This document shows, piece after piece, positions 17,107-25,918 of a stretch of DNA of 48,975 nucleotides. The translations under genes were made by a program, and so were the position numbers. The stretch is from Flavobacterium tructae (GTDB lineage Bacteria; Bacteroidota; Bacteroidia; Flavobacteriales; Flavobacteriaceae), in assembly GCF_002217475.1 (NCBI RefSeq), contig NZ_MUHH01000017.1:1-48975 (forward strand). The letters are read 5' to 3'. Below the pieces are notes generated by a model. It did no database searches. It saw only the letters and a list, made by a program, of their open reading frames with translations, and was not told where the DNA came from. Position 1 is the stretch's first letter. Each line of letters begins with the position of its first letter.

Positions 17107-17802
17107 ATGATACAAGTAAACCAACTTTCAAAAAAATACAACGGTACAACAGTTTTAAACATAAACAATCTTGAAATTCCAAAAGGGCAGAGCTTTGGAC
17201 TAGTAGGAAATAACGGGGCGGGAAAAACCACTTTTTTCAGCTTGTTACTTGATTTGATTCAGCCTTCAACAGGAAATATAATAAACAACAATATTCAGGT
17301 AAATGCAAACGAGAACTGGAAATCTTTCACAGGATCTTTTCTCGATGAAAGTTTTTTGATTGGGTATTTAACTCCCGAGGAATATTTTTATTTTATTGGG
17401 GATTTACGCCACCAGAACAAAGCCGATATTGATGCTTTATTACAGCAGCATGAAGAGTTTTTTAACGGAGAAATCCTGAACAATAAAAAATATTTAAGAG
17501 ATTTATCTAAAGGAAATCAGAAGAAAGTAGGTATCATTGCTACACTTATCGGAAATCCGGAAGTCGTTATTTTAGACGAACCTTTTGCAAATCTGGATCC
17601 GACAACGGTAAGCCGATTAAAAAAAATTATTAAGGATTTGGCCGATAATCCAAATGTTACCGTACTGGTTTCCAGTCATGATTTGCAGCACACCGTAGAG
17701 GTTTGTGACCGAATAGTAGCCTTAAATAAAGGGGAAATTGTAAAAGATATTCAAACTTCAAAAGAAACCTTACAAGAACTGGAATTGTTTTTTGCAGTAT
17801 AA
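17107..17802 (+). CDS. ABC transporter ATP-binding protein
   Basis: A 231-residue nucleotide-binding subunit. Walker A is GNNGAGKTT (34-42), the signature is LSKGNQKKVG (an LSGGQ variant with K in the third position), Walker B is VVILDEPFANLDP, and the switch histidine is in VSSHDLQHT. It energises transport by the adjacent DUF5687 permease. The two genes are 98 bases apart, with AT-rich, partly self-complementary sequence between and no obvious terminator. ABC-2-type export is inferred from the subunit architecture; the cargo is unknown. Confidence 0.93.
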   Translation: MIQVNQLSKKYNGTTVLNINNLEIPKGQSFGLVGNNGAGKTTFFSLLLDLIQPSTGNIINNNIQVNANENWKSFTGSFLDESFLIGYLTPEEYFYFIGDLRHQNKADIDALLQQHEEFFNGEILNNKKYLRDLSKGNQKKVGIIATLIGNPEVVILDEPFANLDPTTVSRLKKIIKDLADNPNVTVLVSSHDLQHTVEVCDRIVALNKGEIVKDIQTSKETLQELELFFAV

Positions 17803-17890
17803 GTTTCTATATTTCAAAAAGAAGCGTATTTTTACAAGTCAATATACTAAAAATCCTTTTTAGAAGTTAATTGATATAAACTCTTTTCTA

Positions 17891-20509
17891 TTGAAAAAGA
17901 ATACTCTTAAATATAGTTTTTTTATTGTTTTTTTATTCTTTTTGATAGCCTGTTCTACCAAGAAAAATAATTTTTTGGCCAGAAATTCCCATGCGCTAAG
18001 TACAAAATATAATATTCTGTACAATGGCGGAATTGGTCTTGACAAAGGATTAAAGGCTGTTCATGCGAATAATCAGGATAACTTCTGGAAAATGCTTCCG
18101 ATTGAAAAGATGCAGTTTGATGAGAACTTTTCACAAGGGGATAAACCCAAAAATGCTGATTTTGAAAAGGCGGAGACCAAGGCCACAAAAGCGATTCAAA
18201 AACACTCCATGAATATTGGAGGAAGAGAGCGAAATTCACAAATCGACGAGGCTTATCTGATGCTTGGAAAAGCCAGGTACTACGATCAGAGGTTTATTCC
18301 GGCTTTGGAGGCATTCAATTATATATTGTACAAATACCCGAACAGCAGTAATATTTATACAGCGAAAATCTGGCGCGAGAAAACCAATATGCGTTTAGGT
18401 AATGATGCTATTGCGGTAAAAAATATCAATCTGCTCTTAAAAAATACAGATCTGAACAAGCAGACTTTTTCGGATGCAAATGCTTTATTGGCAGAAGCTT
18501 ATTTGAATTTGGAAAAAAAGGACAGTGCAGTTGCCAAACTTAAAATCGCGGAGGAGTTTACCAGAATAAATGAGGACCGCGCACGTTACCGTTTTATCTT
18601 AGGTCAGATGTATCAGGAAGCCGGAATAAGAGACAGCGCCTTCTCTTACTATGACGGTGTAATTGACATGAACAGAAAAGCGGATCGAAAATACATGATG
18701 CATGCCTACGCAAAAAAGGCGCAAATGTTTGATTATAAAAATGGAGATCAGGATTTGTTTTTAGAAATGTACAATAAGTTAGTGGCAGATCGTGAAAACA
18801 GACCTTATCTGGATGTTTTATTTTATGAAATGGGAGTCTTCTTTGACAAAAATGACGAACAGCAGGATGCTTTGGTTTTCTACAACAAGTCATTGGGAAG
18901 AAAATCAAAAGACCCTTATTTAATAGCGTCGACTTATAGAAATATTGGCGACATGTATTTTAAGAATACCAACTACACTATCGCTGCCAAATATTATGAC
19001 AGTACGTTAGTAAAATTAGATCCTAAATCCAGAGAGTTTGCTTTTATTGAAAAAAACAGAAAAAATCTGGACAATGTTATCAAGTACGAAGCAATTGCAA
19101 AACGTAACGATAGCATCATAAAAGTATACGGTTTGTCTCCGACTGACAGAAAAAGTTATTTTAATGATTATATAGCTGTTCTCAAAGAAAAAGACGAGGA
19201 GAAACGAATCTTAGAAGAAAAAGAAAAGGAAAAACTGGCCAATATCGATCGTAACACAAATGCTAATGGAGGACCAACAGCGGTTAACCCTCAGTCAGTT
19301 GGAACGGCTAATCCCGGAATAGGAGCATTTAATCCGCCGTCAGGAAATGAAACGGCAAGTACCAGTACGAGTACTTTTTATTTTTACAATCCTACCACAG
19401 TTGCTTACGGAAAATTACAGTTTAAGAAATTATGGGGTAATCGGGTTTTAGAAGGCAACTGGAGATTGGCCGCTGTGAAATCAGCCAATAATGCCGCATT
19501 AAATGATACGTTAAATAATAACGCTGCAAATGCACTTAAAGACACTATAGTTATTGAAAAATATACTACAGATTTCTACGAAAAACAGCTCCCTCAAACA
19601 CAAGTTGCAATTGATAGTATTGGTGTAGAACGTAATTTTGCGTACTATCAATTAGGGCTTATCTACAAAGAAAAGTTTAAGGAATACAATCTGGCGAGTG
19701 ACAAACTGGAACAATTACTAAAAAATAAGCCGGAGGAAAAATTGATTTTACCGGCGATGTATAATTTGTACAAAATATATCAAATTACAAATCCTGCACG
19801 CGCCGAAAGGATAAAATCAGATATTACAAACAATTATCCGACTTCAAGATACGCTCAAATTTTAAACAATACCAATGCGGCCGATTTAGCATCACCGGAT
19901 AAAGAGTACCAAAAATGGTATAAATTGTTTCAGGAGGAACAGTTTGATACCGTCTTAGATAATATTGACAATCTGATCAATCAATATTCAGGTGATGAAA
20001 TTGTTTCAAAGTATGAATTGTTAAAAGCCAATACTTTAGGAAAAGTAAATGGTTTAACGGCATACAAAAAAGGTTTAGAATCAGTTGCCGATAATTATCC
20101 AAACAGTGATGAAGGGAAAAATGCGCGCGAGATTTTAGAAAAGCAAATACCGGCTTTAGAAAAACTTGATTTTACTTCAGTTGACAGTAAAAACTGGAAA
20201 ATTGTATATGTAGTTGCTAATAATGACACTAAAACTCGTCAAAAAATTGAAGAAGCGATCAGAGTCTTTTTATTAGTTGAAAATTATGAGAGATTGACAA
20301 CCTCTTTTGATAAATACAATAGAACCGAAAGTTTTGTGGTGATTCACGGTTTAAAATCAGAGGCATACGCCAGAGATATTTCAGGAGTTTTTAGAGACGA
20401 TAAAAAGTATAAGATACCGAATCCCGCAATTATCATATCGAGTGATAATTACAAATTGGTTCAAATTAAGAAAAATCTCGACACCTACTTAGCCCCCAAA
20501 ACACCATAA
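17891..20509 (+). CDS. sprE: SprE/PorW-like TPR lipoprotein of the type IX secretion system
   Basis: An 872-residue lipoprotein matching SprE of Flavobacterium johnsoniae (PorW of Porphyromonas), needed for type IX secretion and gliding in those organisms. The signal peptide ends in the lipobox LIAC, with lipidated C21. The conserved mature start contains SHALSTKYNILYNGG. TPR-type helical repeats run through about 90-400, for example RYYDQRFIPALEAFNYIL and GDMYFKNTNYTIAAKYYDS. A Gly/Asn/Ser/Thr-rich linker follows (about 455-495), then a second helical region with a C-terminal domain. Translation must start at TTG 17891, since that supplies the KKNTLK n-region. It is followed after two bases by the bactofilin gene. 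Confidence 0.85.
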   Translation: MKKNTLKYSFFIVFLFFLIACSTKKNNFLARNSHALSTKYNILYNGGIGLDKGLKAVHANNQDNFWKMLPIEKMQFDENFSQGDKPKNADFEKAETKATKAIQKHSMNIGGRERNSQIDEAYLMLGKARYYDQRFIPALEAFNYILYKYPNSSNIYTAKIWREKTNMRLGNDAIAVKNINLLLKNTDLNKQTFSDANALLAEAYLNLEKKDSAVAKLKIAEEFTRINEDRARYRFILGQMYQEAGIRDSAFSYYDGVIDMNRKADRKYMMHAYAKKAQMFDYKNGDQDLFLEMYNKLVADRENRPYLDVLFYEMGVFFDKNDEQQDALVFYNKSLGRKSKDPYLIASTYRNIGDMYFKNTNYTIAAKYYDSTLVKLDPKSREFAFIEKNRKNLDNVIKYEAIAKRNDSIIKVYGLSPTDRKSYFNDYIAVLKEKDEEKRILEEKEKEKLANIDRNTNANGGPTAVNPQSVGTANPGIGAFNPPSGNETASTSTSTFYFYNPTTVAYGKLQFKKLWGNRVLEGNWRLAAVKSANNAALNDTLNNNAANALKDTIVIEKYTTDFYEKQLPQTQVAIDSIGVERNFAYYQLGLIYKEKFKEYNLASDKLEQLLKNKPEEKLILPAMYNLYKIYQITNPARAERIKSDITNNYPTSRYAQILNNTNAADLASPDKEYQKWYKLFQEEQFDTVLDNIDNLINQYSGDEIVSKYELLKANTLGKVNGLTAYKKGLESVADNYPNSDEGKNAREILEKQIPALEKLDFTSVDSKNWKIVYVVANNDTKTRQKIEEAIRVFLLVENYERLTTSFDKYNRTESFVVIHGLKSEAYARDISGVFRDDKKYKIPNPAIIISSDNYKLVQIKKNLDTYLAPKTP

Positions 20510-20511
20510 TC

Positions 20512-20940
20512 ATGTTTGATAAAGTAAAAAAAAACGGAACAGAACTTTTAGGAAAAACGAATCGAATAGTTGAAGGAACCTCTATTGTAGGAGACATCGT
20601 TGCTAAAGACGATTTTAGACTGGATGGAGAATTGATAGGAAATTTTACTTCACAAGGTAAATTGGTTATTGGAGTCTCCGGCGTTGTTAAAGGTGAAATA
20701 GTTTGTAATAATGCCGATATTGAAGGAGTATTTCAAGGAAAAATTAAAGTTTTAGAAGTCCTTAATATAAAAGCATCGGCACAGATTCATGGAGAAGTTG
20801 CCATAGGAAAACTATCTATTGAACCAGGCGCAAATTTTACCGCTACCTGTACCATGTTAACTCATACTAAAGATGTAACCCTAAAAGATGGAAAAGGAAC
20901 CGAACAAAAACAAAAGGAACAAGTGGCTTCCGCTCATTAA
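20512..20940 (+). CDS. Bactofilin (polymer-forming cytoskeletal protein)
   Basis: A 142-residue bactofilin. The central domain (about 18-115) has the right-handed beta-helix pattern of short repeats, including GTSIVGDIVAKDDFRLDGELIGN, GVSGVVKGEIVCNNADIEGVFQGKI and SAQIHGEVAIGKLSIEPGA. Members self-assemble into nucleotide-free filaments that scaffold envelope proteins. The N- and C-terminal tails are short and polar. The ATG lies two bases after the sprE stop, so they are co-transcribed. The 3' end overlaps the start of atpZ by 53 bases in another frame. Confidence 0.9.
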   Translation: MFDKVKKNGTELLGKTNRIVEGTSIVGDIVAKDDFRLDGELIGNFTSQGKLVIGVSGVVKGEIVCNNADIEGVFQGKIKVLEVLNIKASAQIHGEVAIGKLSIEPGANFTATCTMLTHTKDVTLKDGKGTEQKQKEQVASAH

Positions 20941-21115
20941 TATTCCCGTTCAAATGGGGATCATTATTTTTTTATTTTCCTATTTTGGTACCTGGCTGGA
21001 TGAAAATCATCCCAGTCCAAAATTAAATTACAACACCATCTTTGTCATGATTGGAGTTGGATTGGCTTTGTACAATGTAATTCGTCAGGTTAACGAAATC
21101 AATAAAACAAAGTAA
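20888..21115 (+). CDS. atpZ: AtpZ/AtpI-family accessory membrane protein
   Basis: A 75-residue protein with two transmembrane helices (about 17-33 and 47-63) and a polar loop with FGTWLDENHPSPKLNY, resembling AtpZ/AtpI. In other bacteria these proteins help assemble the Fo c-ring or carry Mg2+. The start at 20888 lies 53 bases inside the bactofilin gene. No later start would keep the basic N-terminus (MEKEPNKNKRNKW) that precedes the first helix. The next gene of the operon encodes another membrane protein and then Fo. The overlap suggests translational coupling to the bactofilin. Confidence 0.82.
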   Translation: MEKEPNKNKRNKWLPLINIPVQMGIIIFLFSYFGTWLDENHPSPKLNYNTIFVMIGVGLALYNVIRQVNEINKTK

Positions 21116-21170
21116 ATCATCTTTTAAACAGCTTGAAATAAATATTGCATCTTTGCAAAAAAAAATTCAA

Positions 21171-21563
21171 ATGCTTTTAAAAAACTACAAACCCATTTTA
21201 TATTTATTCTTTTTTGCTTTGGCGGCTTATTTATTGCACAAAGCACTTTTTTCAGTTTTAGAAATTAATACCCAAAACTTTTATTATAGTACAGCCTTTT
21301 TGTATTTGATTTTTTTCACGCTGTCAGCATTTTTATACCTTATATTATTAGTAGTAAAAAAGAAGAATTTTGAAATTGTCGGAATGGCTTTCCTTTTCGG
21401 GACCGCCAGCCAAATGTTATTAGCCTATTTAATTTTAAGACCGATTTTGGAAAACAAAAGTGGCGAGGTGATGGTTGAAAAAATCAATTTTTTTATAACA
21501 TTTATTTTGTTTTTGTTATTTCAGACGCTTTTAACTGTCCGATTATTAAATGAAAAGCATTAA
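21171..21563 (+). CDS. DUF6168-like four-helix membrane protein
   Basis: A 130-residue protein with four transmembrane helices (about 9-27, 37-60, 68-90, 102-121), resembling DUF6168. It occupies the place where atpI sits in other ATP synthase operons. The in-frame TTG at 21153 is a poor start because it is the end of a near-consensus -7 box (CATCTTTG, 21148-21155); ATG 21171 gives a better n-region (MLLKNYK). Function is unknown; an Fo assembly role is only a positional guess. Confidence 0.7.
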   Translation: MLLKNYKPILYLFFFALAAYLLHKALFSVLEINTQNFYYSTAFLYLIFFTLSAFLYLILLVVKKKNFEIVGMAFLFGTASQMLLAYLILRPILENKSGEVMVEKINFFITFILFLLFQTLLTVRLLNEKH

Positions 21564-21611
21564 AATGGGGATTATGCAAAAGAAGGTTCAAAAATAATTT
21601 TTCATATCCTT

Positions 21612-21639
21612 TTGAATATTAATAAAAAATGTACCTTTG
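21612..21639 (+). promoter_or_regulatory. Promoter of the atpB-E-F-H-A-G operon
   Basis: TTG (21612-21614), a 17-base spacer and TACCTTTG (21632-21639) form a full match to the Bacteroidota primary-sigma consensus (-33 TTG, -7 TAnnTTTG). The predicted transcript would carry a leader of about 36 bases before the atpB ATG. This is the best promoter in the window. Confidence 0.75.
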
Positions 21640-21681
21640 CACCAAATTTTAGAAACGTAAAAAATAAGATTTTTAACAGAT

Positions 21682-22860
21682 ATGGTGATTTCAAACAAAC
21701 CGCTCAAATTTATTCTTGCAGCTTTAGTAGCTTGTTCTCCAGTAATGAGTTTTGCAAATTCAGAGAATGACTCAACGCATGTACATGCTGAAGCCGCTCA
21801 TGAAGAAAAAGTAATTTCACATAACGCGCCGTCAGAAGAGGAGCATGCAGCTCTTGACCCAAAAGCAAAAGTGGACGCTTTTATTGATCATCACTTACAA
21901 GATTCTCATGATTTTGTTTTCTTCTCAGATGAAAAAGAAAATAAACATTACGGTTTTCCATTACCTGTAATTCTTATTGACGGAGGTTTGAAAATTTTCT
22001 CTTCTTCAAAATTACACCACGGTGAAGCAGTTGCTGAAGTTGACGGAAACTTCTACAAATTAGTTCACGGTAAAATTTACAAAACAGATGCTGCGGGAAC
22101 TATTACTTTTAATGACCATGGACATCCTGAAAACGAAAAACCATTAGATTTTTCGATTACAAAAAATGTAGTGTCAATGCTTTTTGTTTCGGTATTATTA
22201 TTTTTAATGTTTACCGGATTAGCGAAGTCCTATAAAAAAGGACCAATCCCAACTGGTTTCGGAAGAGTATTAGAACCGCTTATTATTTTCATCAGAGATG
22301 AGATCGCCGTTCCAAATATTGGAGAGAAAAAATACAGAAAATTTATGGGTTACCTTTTAACGGTGTTTTTCTTTGTGTGGTTGTTAAACTTATTAGGTAT
22401 GACTCCACTAGGAATTAACGTTACAGGAAATATTGCAATCACAGTTTGTTTAGCTGTATTTACTTTTATCATTACTCAGTTTAGTGCTAACAAAGATTAT
22501 TGGGGACACATTTTCTGGATGCCAGGAGTACCAGTTCCGATGAAAATTATTTTAGCTCCAATCGAAGTTTTGGGAACATTAACAAAACCATTTGCATTAT
22601 TAATTCGTTTGTATGCAAATATTACTGCAGGTCACGTAGTAATTATGAGTTTGATCGCGATGATTTTCGTAGGTAAAAATTTAGCAGCAGATTTACCAAT
22701 CTCTTTAGGACTAACATTATTTATTTCGGTAATTGAAGTTTTAGTTGCATTTTTGCAAGCGTTCATTTTCACAATGTTATCGTCATTATTTATAGGGATG
22801 GCTGTTGCAGATCACGACCATGATCATGGGCACGGACACGAAGACAATGTTATTATTTAA
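21682..22860 (+). CDS. atpB: ATP synthase Fo subunit a, with long periplasmic extension
   Basis: A 392-residue subunit a, much longer than the ~270 of E. coli. The C-terminal part (about 160-375) is the usual helical bundle; the essential proton-channel arginine is R309 in LIRLYANITAGH. The added N-terminus has a signal peptide (1 to about 25, PVMSFA) and a ~130-residue exported segment with roughly 14 histidines. The extreme C-terminus (377-392) is a second His/Asp-rich tail (DHDHDHGHGHED). Bacteroidota subunit a often has such an extension; a metal- or proton-buffering role is an inference. It is the first gene after the operon promoter. Confidence 0.95.
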   Translation: MVISNKPLKFILAALVACSPVMSFANSENDSTHVHAEAAHEEKVISHNAPSEEEHAALDPKAKVDAFIDHHLQDSHDFVFFSDEKENKHYGFPLPVILIDGGLKIFSSSKLHHGEAVAEVDGNFYKLVHGKIYKTDAAGTITFNDHGHPENEKPLDFSITKNVVSMLFVSVLLFLMFTGLAKSYKKGPIPTGFGRVLEPLIIFIRDEIAVPNIGEKKYRKFMGYLLTVFFFVWLLNLLGMTPLGINVTGNIAITVCLAVFTFIITQFSANKDYWGHIFWMPGVPVPMKIILAPIEVLGTLTKPFALLIRLYANITAGHVVIMSLIAMIFVGKNLAADLPISLGLTLFISVIEVLVAFLQAFIFTMLSSLFIGMAVADHDHDHGHGHEDNVII

Positions 22861-22893
22861 TTTAGAAGTTTAATTTTATATATATAAATACTT

Positions 22894-23091
22894 ATGGGAA
22901 CAATTCCAACTTTAGTAGGTGCAGGTTTAGTAGTAATCGGTGCAGGTTTAGGTTTAGGTAAAATCGGTGGATCTGCTATGGACGCGATTGCTCGTCAACC
23001 AGAAGCTGCTGGTAAAATTCAAACTGCGATGATTATTATCGCGGCTTTATTAGAAGGTTTAGCGTTTGCTGCTTTAATCTTAGGAAAATAA
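22894..23091 (+). CDS. atpE: ATP synthase Fo subunit c
   Basis: A 65-residue hairpin proteolipid. Helix 1 is the Gly-rich VGAGLVVIGAGLGLGKIGG, the polar loop is ARQPEA, and helix 2 carries the ion-binding carboxylate E54 in AALLEGLAFA. The protein is short for the family because it has almost no N-terminal extension. The first helix lacks the glutamine found in Na+-binding rings, which favours H+ coupling. A strong stem-loop follows the gene, a common way to raise subunit c output relative to the other subunits. Confidence 0.96.
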   Translation: MGTIPTLVGAGLVVIGAGLGLGKIGGSAMDAIARQPEAAGKIQTAMIIIAALLEGLAFAALILGK

Positions 23092-23103
23092 TAAAGAAAG
23101 AAC

Positions 23104-23140
23104 TAACAACATCTTTAACGGTTGGTTAAAGGTGTTGTTA
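23104..23140 (+). other. Intercistronic stem-loop after atpE
   Basis: A 16-bp stem (23104-23119 with 23125-23140; one G-U pair) with the five-base loop ggttg lies between atpE and atpF, 12 bases past the atpE stop. There is no long T-run directly after it, so it fits a 3' mRNA-stabilising or processing element better than a full terminator. Confidence 0.75.
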
Positions 23141-23180
23141 CTTTTAAAAAAAGAAATTAAATATTTAATATAGTTATAAA

Positions 23181-23681
23181 ATGGATAAGTTAATTAACGA
23201 TTTTTCATTCGGTTTATTCTTTTGGCAAGCGCTAATCTTGTTGGTTTTGATTTTACTTTTAGTAAAGTTTGCCTGGAAACCAATTATGGAATCTATTACA
23301 GCAAGAGAAGAAGGTATTAAAGATGCATTACTTTCTGCAGAAAATGCAAAGAGAGAAATGGAAAACTTACAAGCTGACAATCAAAGAATTTTGAATGAAG
23401 CTCGTGCAGAGCGTGACGCGATGCTAAAAGAAGCTCGTGAAATGAAAGAGAAAATGATTGCTGATTCTAAAAACGAAGCACAAGAAGCGGGTCAAAAAAT
23501 GATCGAGCAAGCTAAAGCTGCTATCGAAAGTGAAAAGAATGCTGCTATGGCTGAATTGAAATCACAAGTTTCAACTTTATCATTAAGCATCGCTGAAAAA
23601 TTATTGAAAGAAGAATTATCTAACAAAGAATCTCAAACTAAATTAGTAGAGAAAATGTTGGGTGACGTAAAGCTAAACTAA
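23181..23681 (+). CDS. atpF: ATP synthase Fo subunit b
   Basis: A 166-residue peripheral-stalk subunit. One N-terminal membrane helix (about 11-31, FFWQALILLVLILLLVKFAW) is followed by WKPIMESITAREEGI and a long charged right-handed coiled coil to the C-terminus. It dimerises and holds the F1 head through the delta subunit. There is a single b gene here and no b' paralogue. It is separated from atpH by four bases. Confidence 0.95.
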   Translation: MDKLINDFSFGLFFWQALILLVLILLLVKFAWKPIMESITAREEGIKDALLSAENAKREMENLQADNQRILNEARAERDAMLKEAREMKEKMIADSKNEAQEAGQKMIEQAKAAIESEKNAAMAELKSQVSTLSLSIAEKLLKEELSNKESQTKLVEKMLGDVKLN

Positions 23682-23685
23682 GATT

Positions 23686-24219
23686 ATGGCAAGTACAAGA
23701 GCAGCAATTCGTTATGCAAAAGCAATTCTGGACTTAGCAAACTCTAAAGGTGTTGCCGAAGCTGTCAATAACGATATGAAGTCAATTGCAACGGCAATTG
23801 AAAATAATGAAGAATTAAGTGCCTTTATTCAAAACCCAACTACAAAAGTTGAAGTTAAAGAAAGTGCTCTTTTAGAAGTTTTCGCAGATGTAAATGGTGT
23901 AACTAAAGGGTTATTTCATTTATTATTTGAAAACAAAAGATTTGAAATTCTGGAAGCTATTGCTTTAGAATACAAAAAAATATTTGACGAAGGTAATGGT
24001 GTTGAAGTAGCTAAAGTTACAACAGCAATCCCAATGGATGCCGCTTTAGAAGCTAAAGTTTTGGCAAAAGTGGCAACTTTATCAGATAAAAAAATAACAA
24101 TTGAAAATACAGTAGACCCATCTATCATTGGAGGGTTTATTTTAAGAATAGGTGATCAACAATACAATGCTTCTGTGGCAAACAGATTGCAGGTATTAAA
24201 AAGAGAGTTAAGTAATTAG
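23686..24219 (+). CDS. atpH: ATP synthase F1 subunit delta
   Basis: A 177-residue delta/OSCP subunit. The N-terminal helical domain begins RAAIRYAKAILDLA, and the C-terminal segment has the family ending DPSIIGGFILRIGDQQYNASVANRLQVLKREL. It joins the top of F1 to the b stalk. It lies between atpF and atpA in the standard order, four bases after atpF. Confidence 0.95.
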   Translation: MASTRAAIRYAKAILDLANSKGVAEAVNNDMKSIATAIENNEELSAFIQNPTTKVEVKESALLEVFADVNGVTKGLFHLLFENKRFEILEAIALEYKKIFDEGNGVEVAKVTTAIPMDAALEAKVLAKVATLSDKKITIENTVDPSIIGGFILRIGDQQYNASVANRLQVLKRELSN

Positions 24220-24257
24220 TTTTATTACACATAAAAGTGTCTAAATTATAAATTAAG

Positions 24258-25835
24258 ATGGCGGAAATCAAACCTGCTGAAATTTCAGCAATATTAAGAA
24301 AGCAAGTAGAAGGTTTTGAATCTGGTGCTACGCTAGAGGAAGTAGGAACAGTACTTCAAGTTGGAGACGGTATTGCTCGTATTTACGGGCTATCGAATGT
24401 ACAATATGGTGAGTTAGTTGAATTTGACAACGGACTTGAAGCTATTGTATTGAACCTTGAAGAAGACAACGTTGGTGTGGTACTTTTAGGACCATCAACT
24501 GGAATCAAAGAAGGATCAACAGCAAAAAGAACGCAACGTATTGCTTCTCTTAAAGTAGGTGAGCAAATGGTAGGACGTGTAGTAAACACTCTTGGTTTTC
24601 CAATTGATGGAAAAGGACCAATTGGTGGAGACTTATACGAGATGCCTTTAGAAAGAAAAGCACCTGGTGTTATCTTCCGTCAGCCGGTAACGGAGCCATT
24701 ACAAACTGGAGTAAAAGCAGTTGATGCTATGATCCCGGTTGGTCGTGGACAACGTGAGCTTGTAATTGGTGACCGTCAAACAGGTAAATCAACTGTTTGT
24801 ATCGATACAATCTTAAATCAAAAAGAATTTTACGATGCAGGAAAACCTGTATTTTGTATATATGTTGCAATTGGGCAAAAAGCTTCAACTGTAGCAGGAA
24901 TTGCTAAAATGTTAGAAGAAAAAGGTGCAATGGCTTATACAGTTATTGTTGCAGCTAATGCTTCTGATCCGGCTCCAATGCAAGTTTATGCTCCTTTCGC
25001 AGGTGCTGCAATCGGAGAATATTTTAGAGATTCAGGTCGTCCGGCTTTAATTGTTTATGACGATTTATCTAAACAAGCTGTTGCTTACCGTGAGGTTTCT
25101 CTTTTATTAAGAAGACCACCGGGACGTGAGGCTTATCCTGGAGACGTTTTCTACTTACACTCTCGTTTATTAGAGCGTGCTTGTAAAGTAATTGCTGATG
25201 ACGGAATTGCTAAAAACATGAACGATTTACCAGATTCTATCAAGTCTATCGTAAAAGGTGGTGGTTCATTAACTGCATTACCAATTATCGAAACTCAGGC
25301 TGGTGACGTTTCTGCATATATCCCAACAAACGTAATTTCGATTACAGATGGTCAGATTTTCCTTGATGGAGATTTGTTCAACTCTGGAGTTCGTCCTGCG
25401 ATCAACGTAGGTATCTCTGTATCTCGTGTTGGAGGTAATGCTCAGATTAAATCAATGAAAAAAGTTTCAGGAACTTTAAAATTAGATCAAGCTCAATTCC
25501 GTGAATTAGAAGCTTTCGCTAAATTTGGTTCTGACTTAGATTCAGTTACTTTAAACGTAATTGAAAAAGGAAAAAGAAACGTTGAAATCTTGAAACAAGG
25601 TTTAAATGATCCTTATCCTGTTGAAAATCAAGTAGCTATTATTTATGCAGGTTCTAAAAACTTATTAAGAAATGTACCTGTAAATAAAGTAAAAGAATTT
25701 GAAGCTGATTTCTTAGCTTACTTAAACAGCAAACATAAAGATACGCTTAACGCGTTAAAAGCTGGTAAGTTAGATGACAACATTACTGATGTTATCGAAA
25801 AAGCAGCAAAAGAAATTTCAGCAAAATATAACTAA
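24258..25835 (+). CDS. atpA: ATP synthase F1 subunit alpha
   Basis: A 525-residue alpha subunit. The N-terminal beta-barrel has [11 protein letters not shown], the P-loop is GDRQTGKST (171-179, K177), and the arginine-finger region reads [13 protein letters not shown]. The non-catalytic nucleotide site retains its P-loop. Length and motifs are normal. It is followed by a stem-loop spacer and atpG. The partner beta (atpD) and epsilon (atpC) genes are not in this window, consistent with the split operon seen in flavobacteria. Confidence 0.98.
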   Translation: MAEIKPAEISAILRKQVEGFESGATLEEVGTVLQVGDGIARIYGLSNVQYGELVEFDNGLEAIVLNLEEDNVGVVLLGPSTGIKEGSTAKRTQRIASLKVGEQMVGRVVNTLGFPIDGKGPIGGDLYEMPLERKAPGVIFRQPVTEPLQTGVKAVDAMIPVGRGQRELVIGDRQTGKSTVCIDTILNQKEFYDAGKPVFCIYVAIGQKASTVAGIAKMLEEKGAMAYTVIVAANASDPAPMQVYAPFAGAAIGEYFRDSGRPALIVYDDLSKQAVAYREVSLLLRRPPGREAYPGDVFYLHSRLLERACKVIADDGIAKNMNDLPDSIKSIVKGGGSLTALPIIETQAGDVSAYIPTNVISITDGQIFLDGDLFNSGVRPAINVGISVSRVGGNAQIKSMKKVSGTLKLDQAQFRELEAFAKFGSDLDSVTLNVIEKGKRNVEILKQGLNDPYPVENQVAIIYAGSKNLLRNVPVNKVKEFEADFLAYLNSKHKDTLNALKAGKLDDNITDVIEKAAKEISAKYN

Positions 25836-25849
25836 TATTTAGTTTATAG

Positions 25850-25894
25850 TTTTTAGTTTATTGTTTGTGGTTTGTCCCAACAATAAACTAAAAA
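25850..25894 (+). other. Stem-loop between atpA and atpG
   Basis: Perfect 13-bp arms, tttttagtttatt (25850-25862) and aataaactaaaaa (25882-25894), with a 19-base loop. The spacer also repeats short gttt/aaac words. No T-run follows, so it is likely an RNA-processing or stabilising element tuning atpG relative to atpA. Confidence 0.65.
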
Positions 25895-25918
25895 CAACAA
25901 ACAATAAACATAAAATTA

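Noticed and set aside
18594..18908. Minus-strand ORF of 104 codons within sprE
   Set aside because: It is rich in Cys, His and Pro with no recognisable fold, and lies inside a clearly coding sprE region.
25836..25918. Rho-independent terminator between atpA and atpG
   Set aside because: The stem-loop is AT-rich with no T-run after it, and atpG would be left without a visible promoter.
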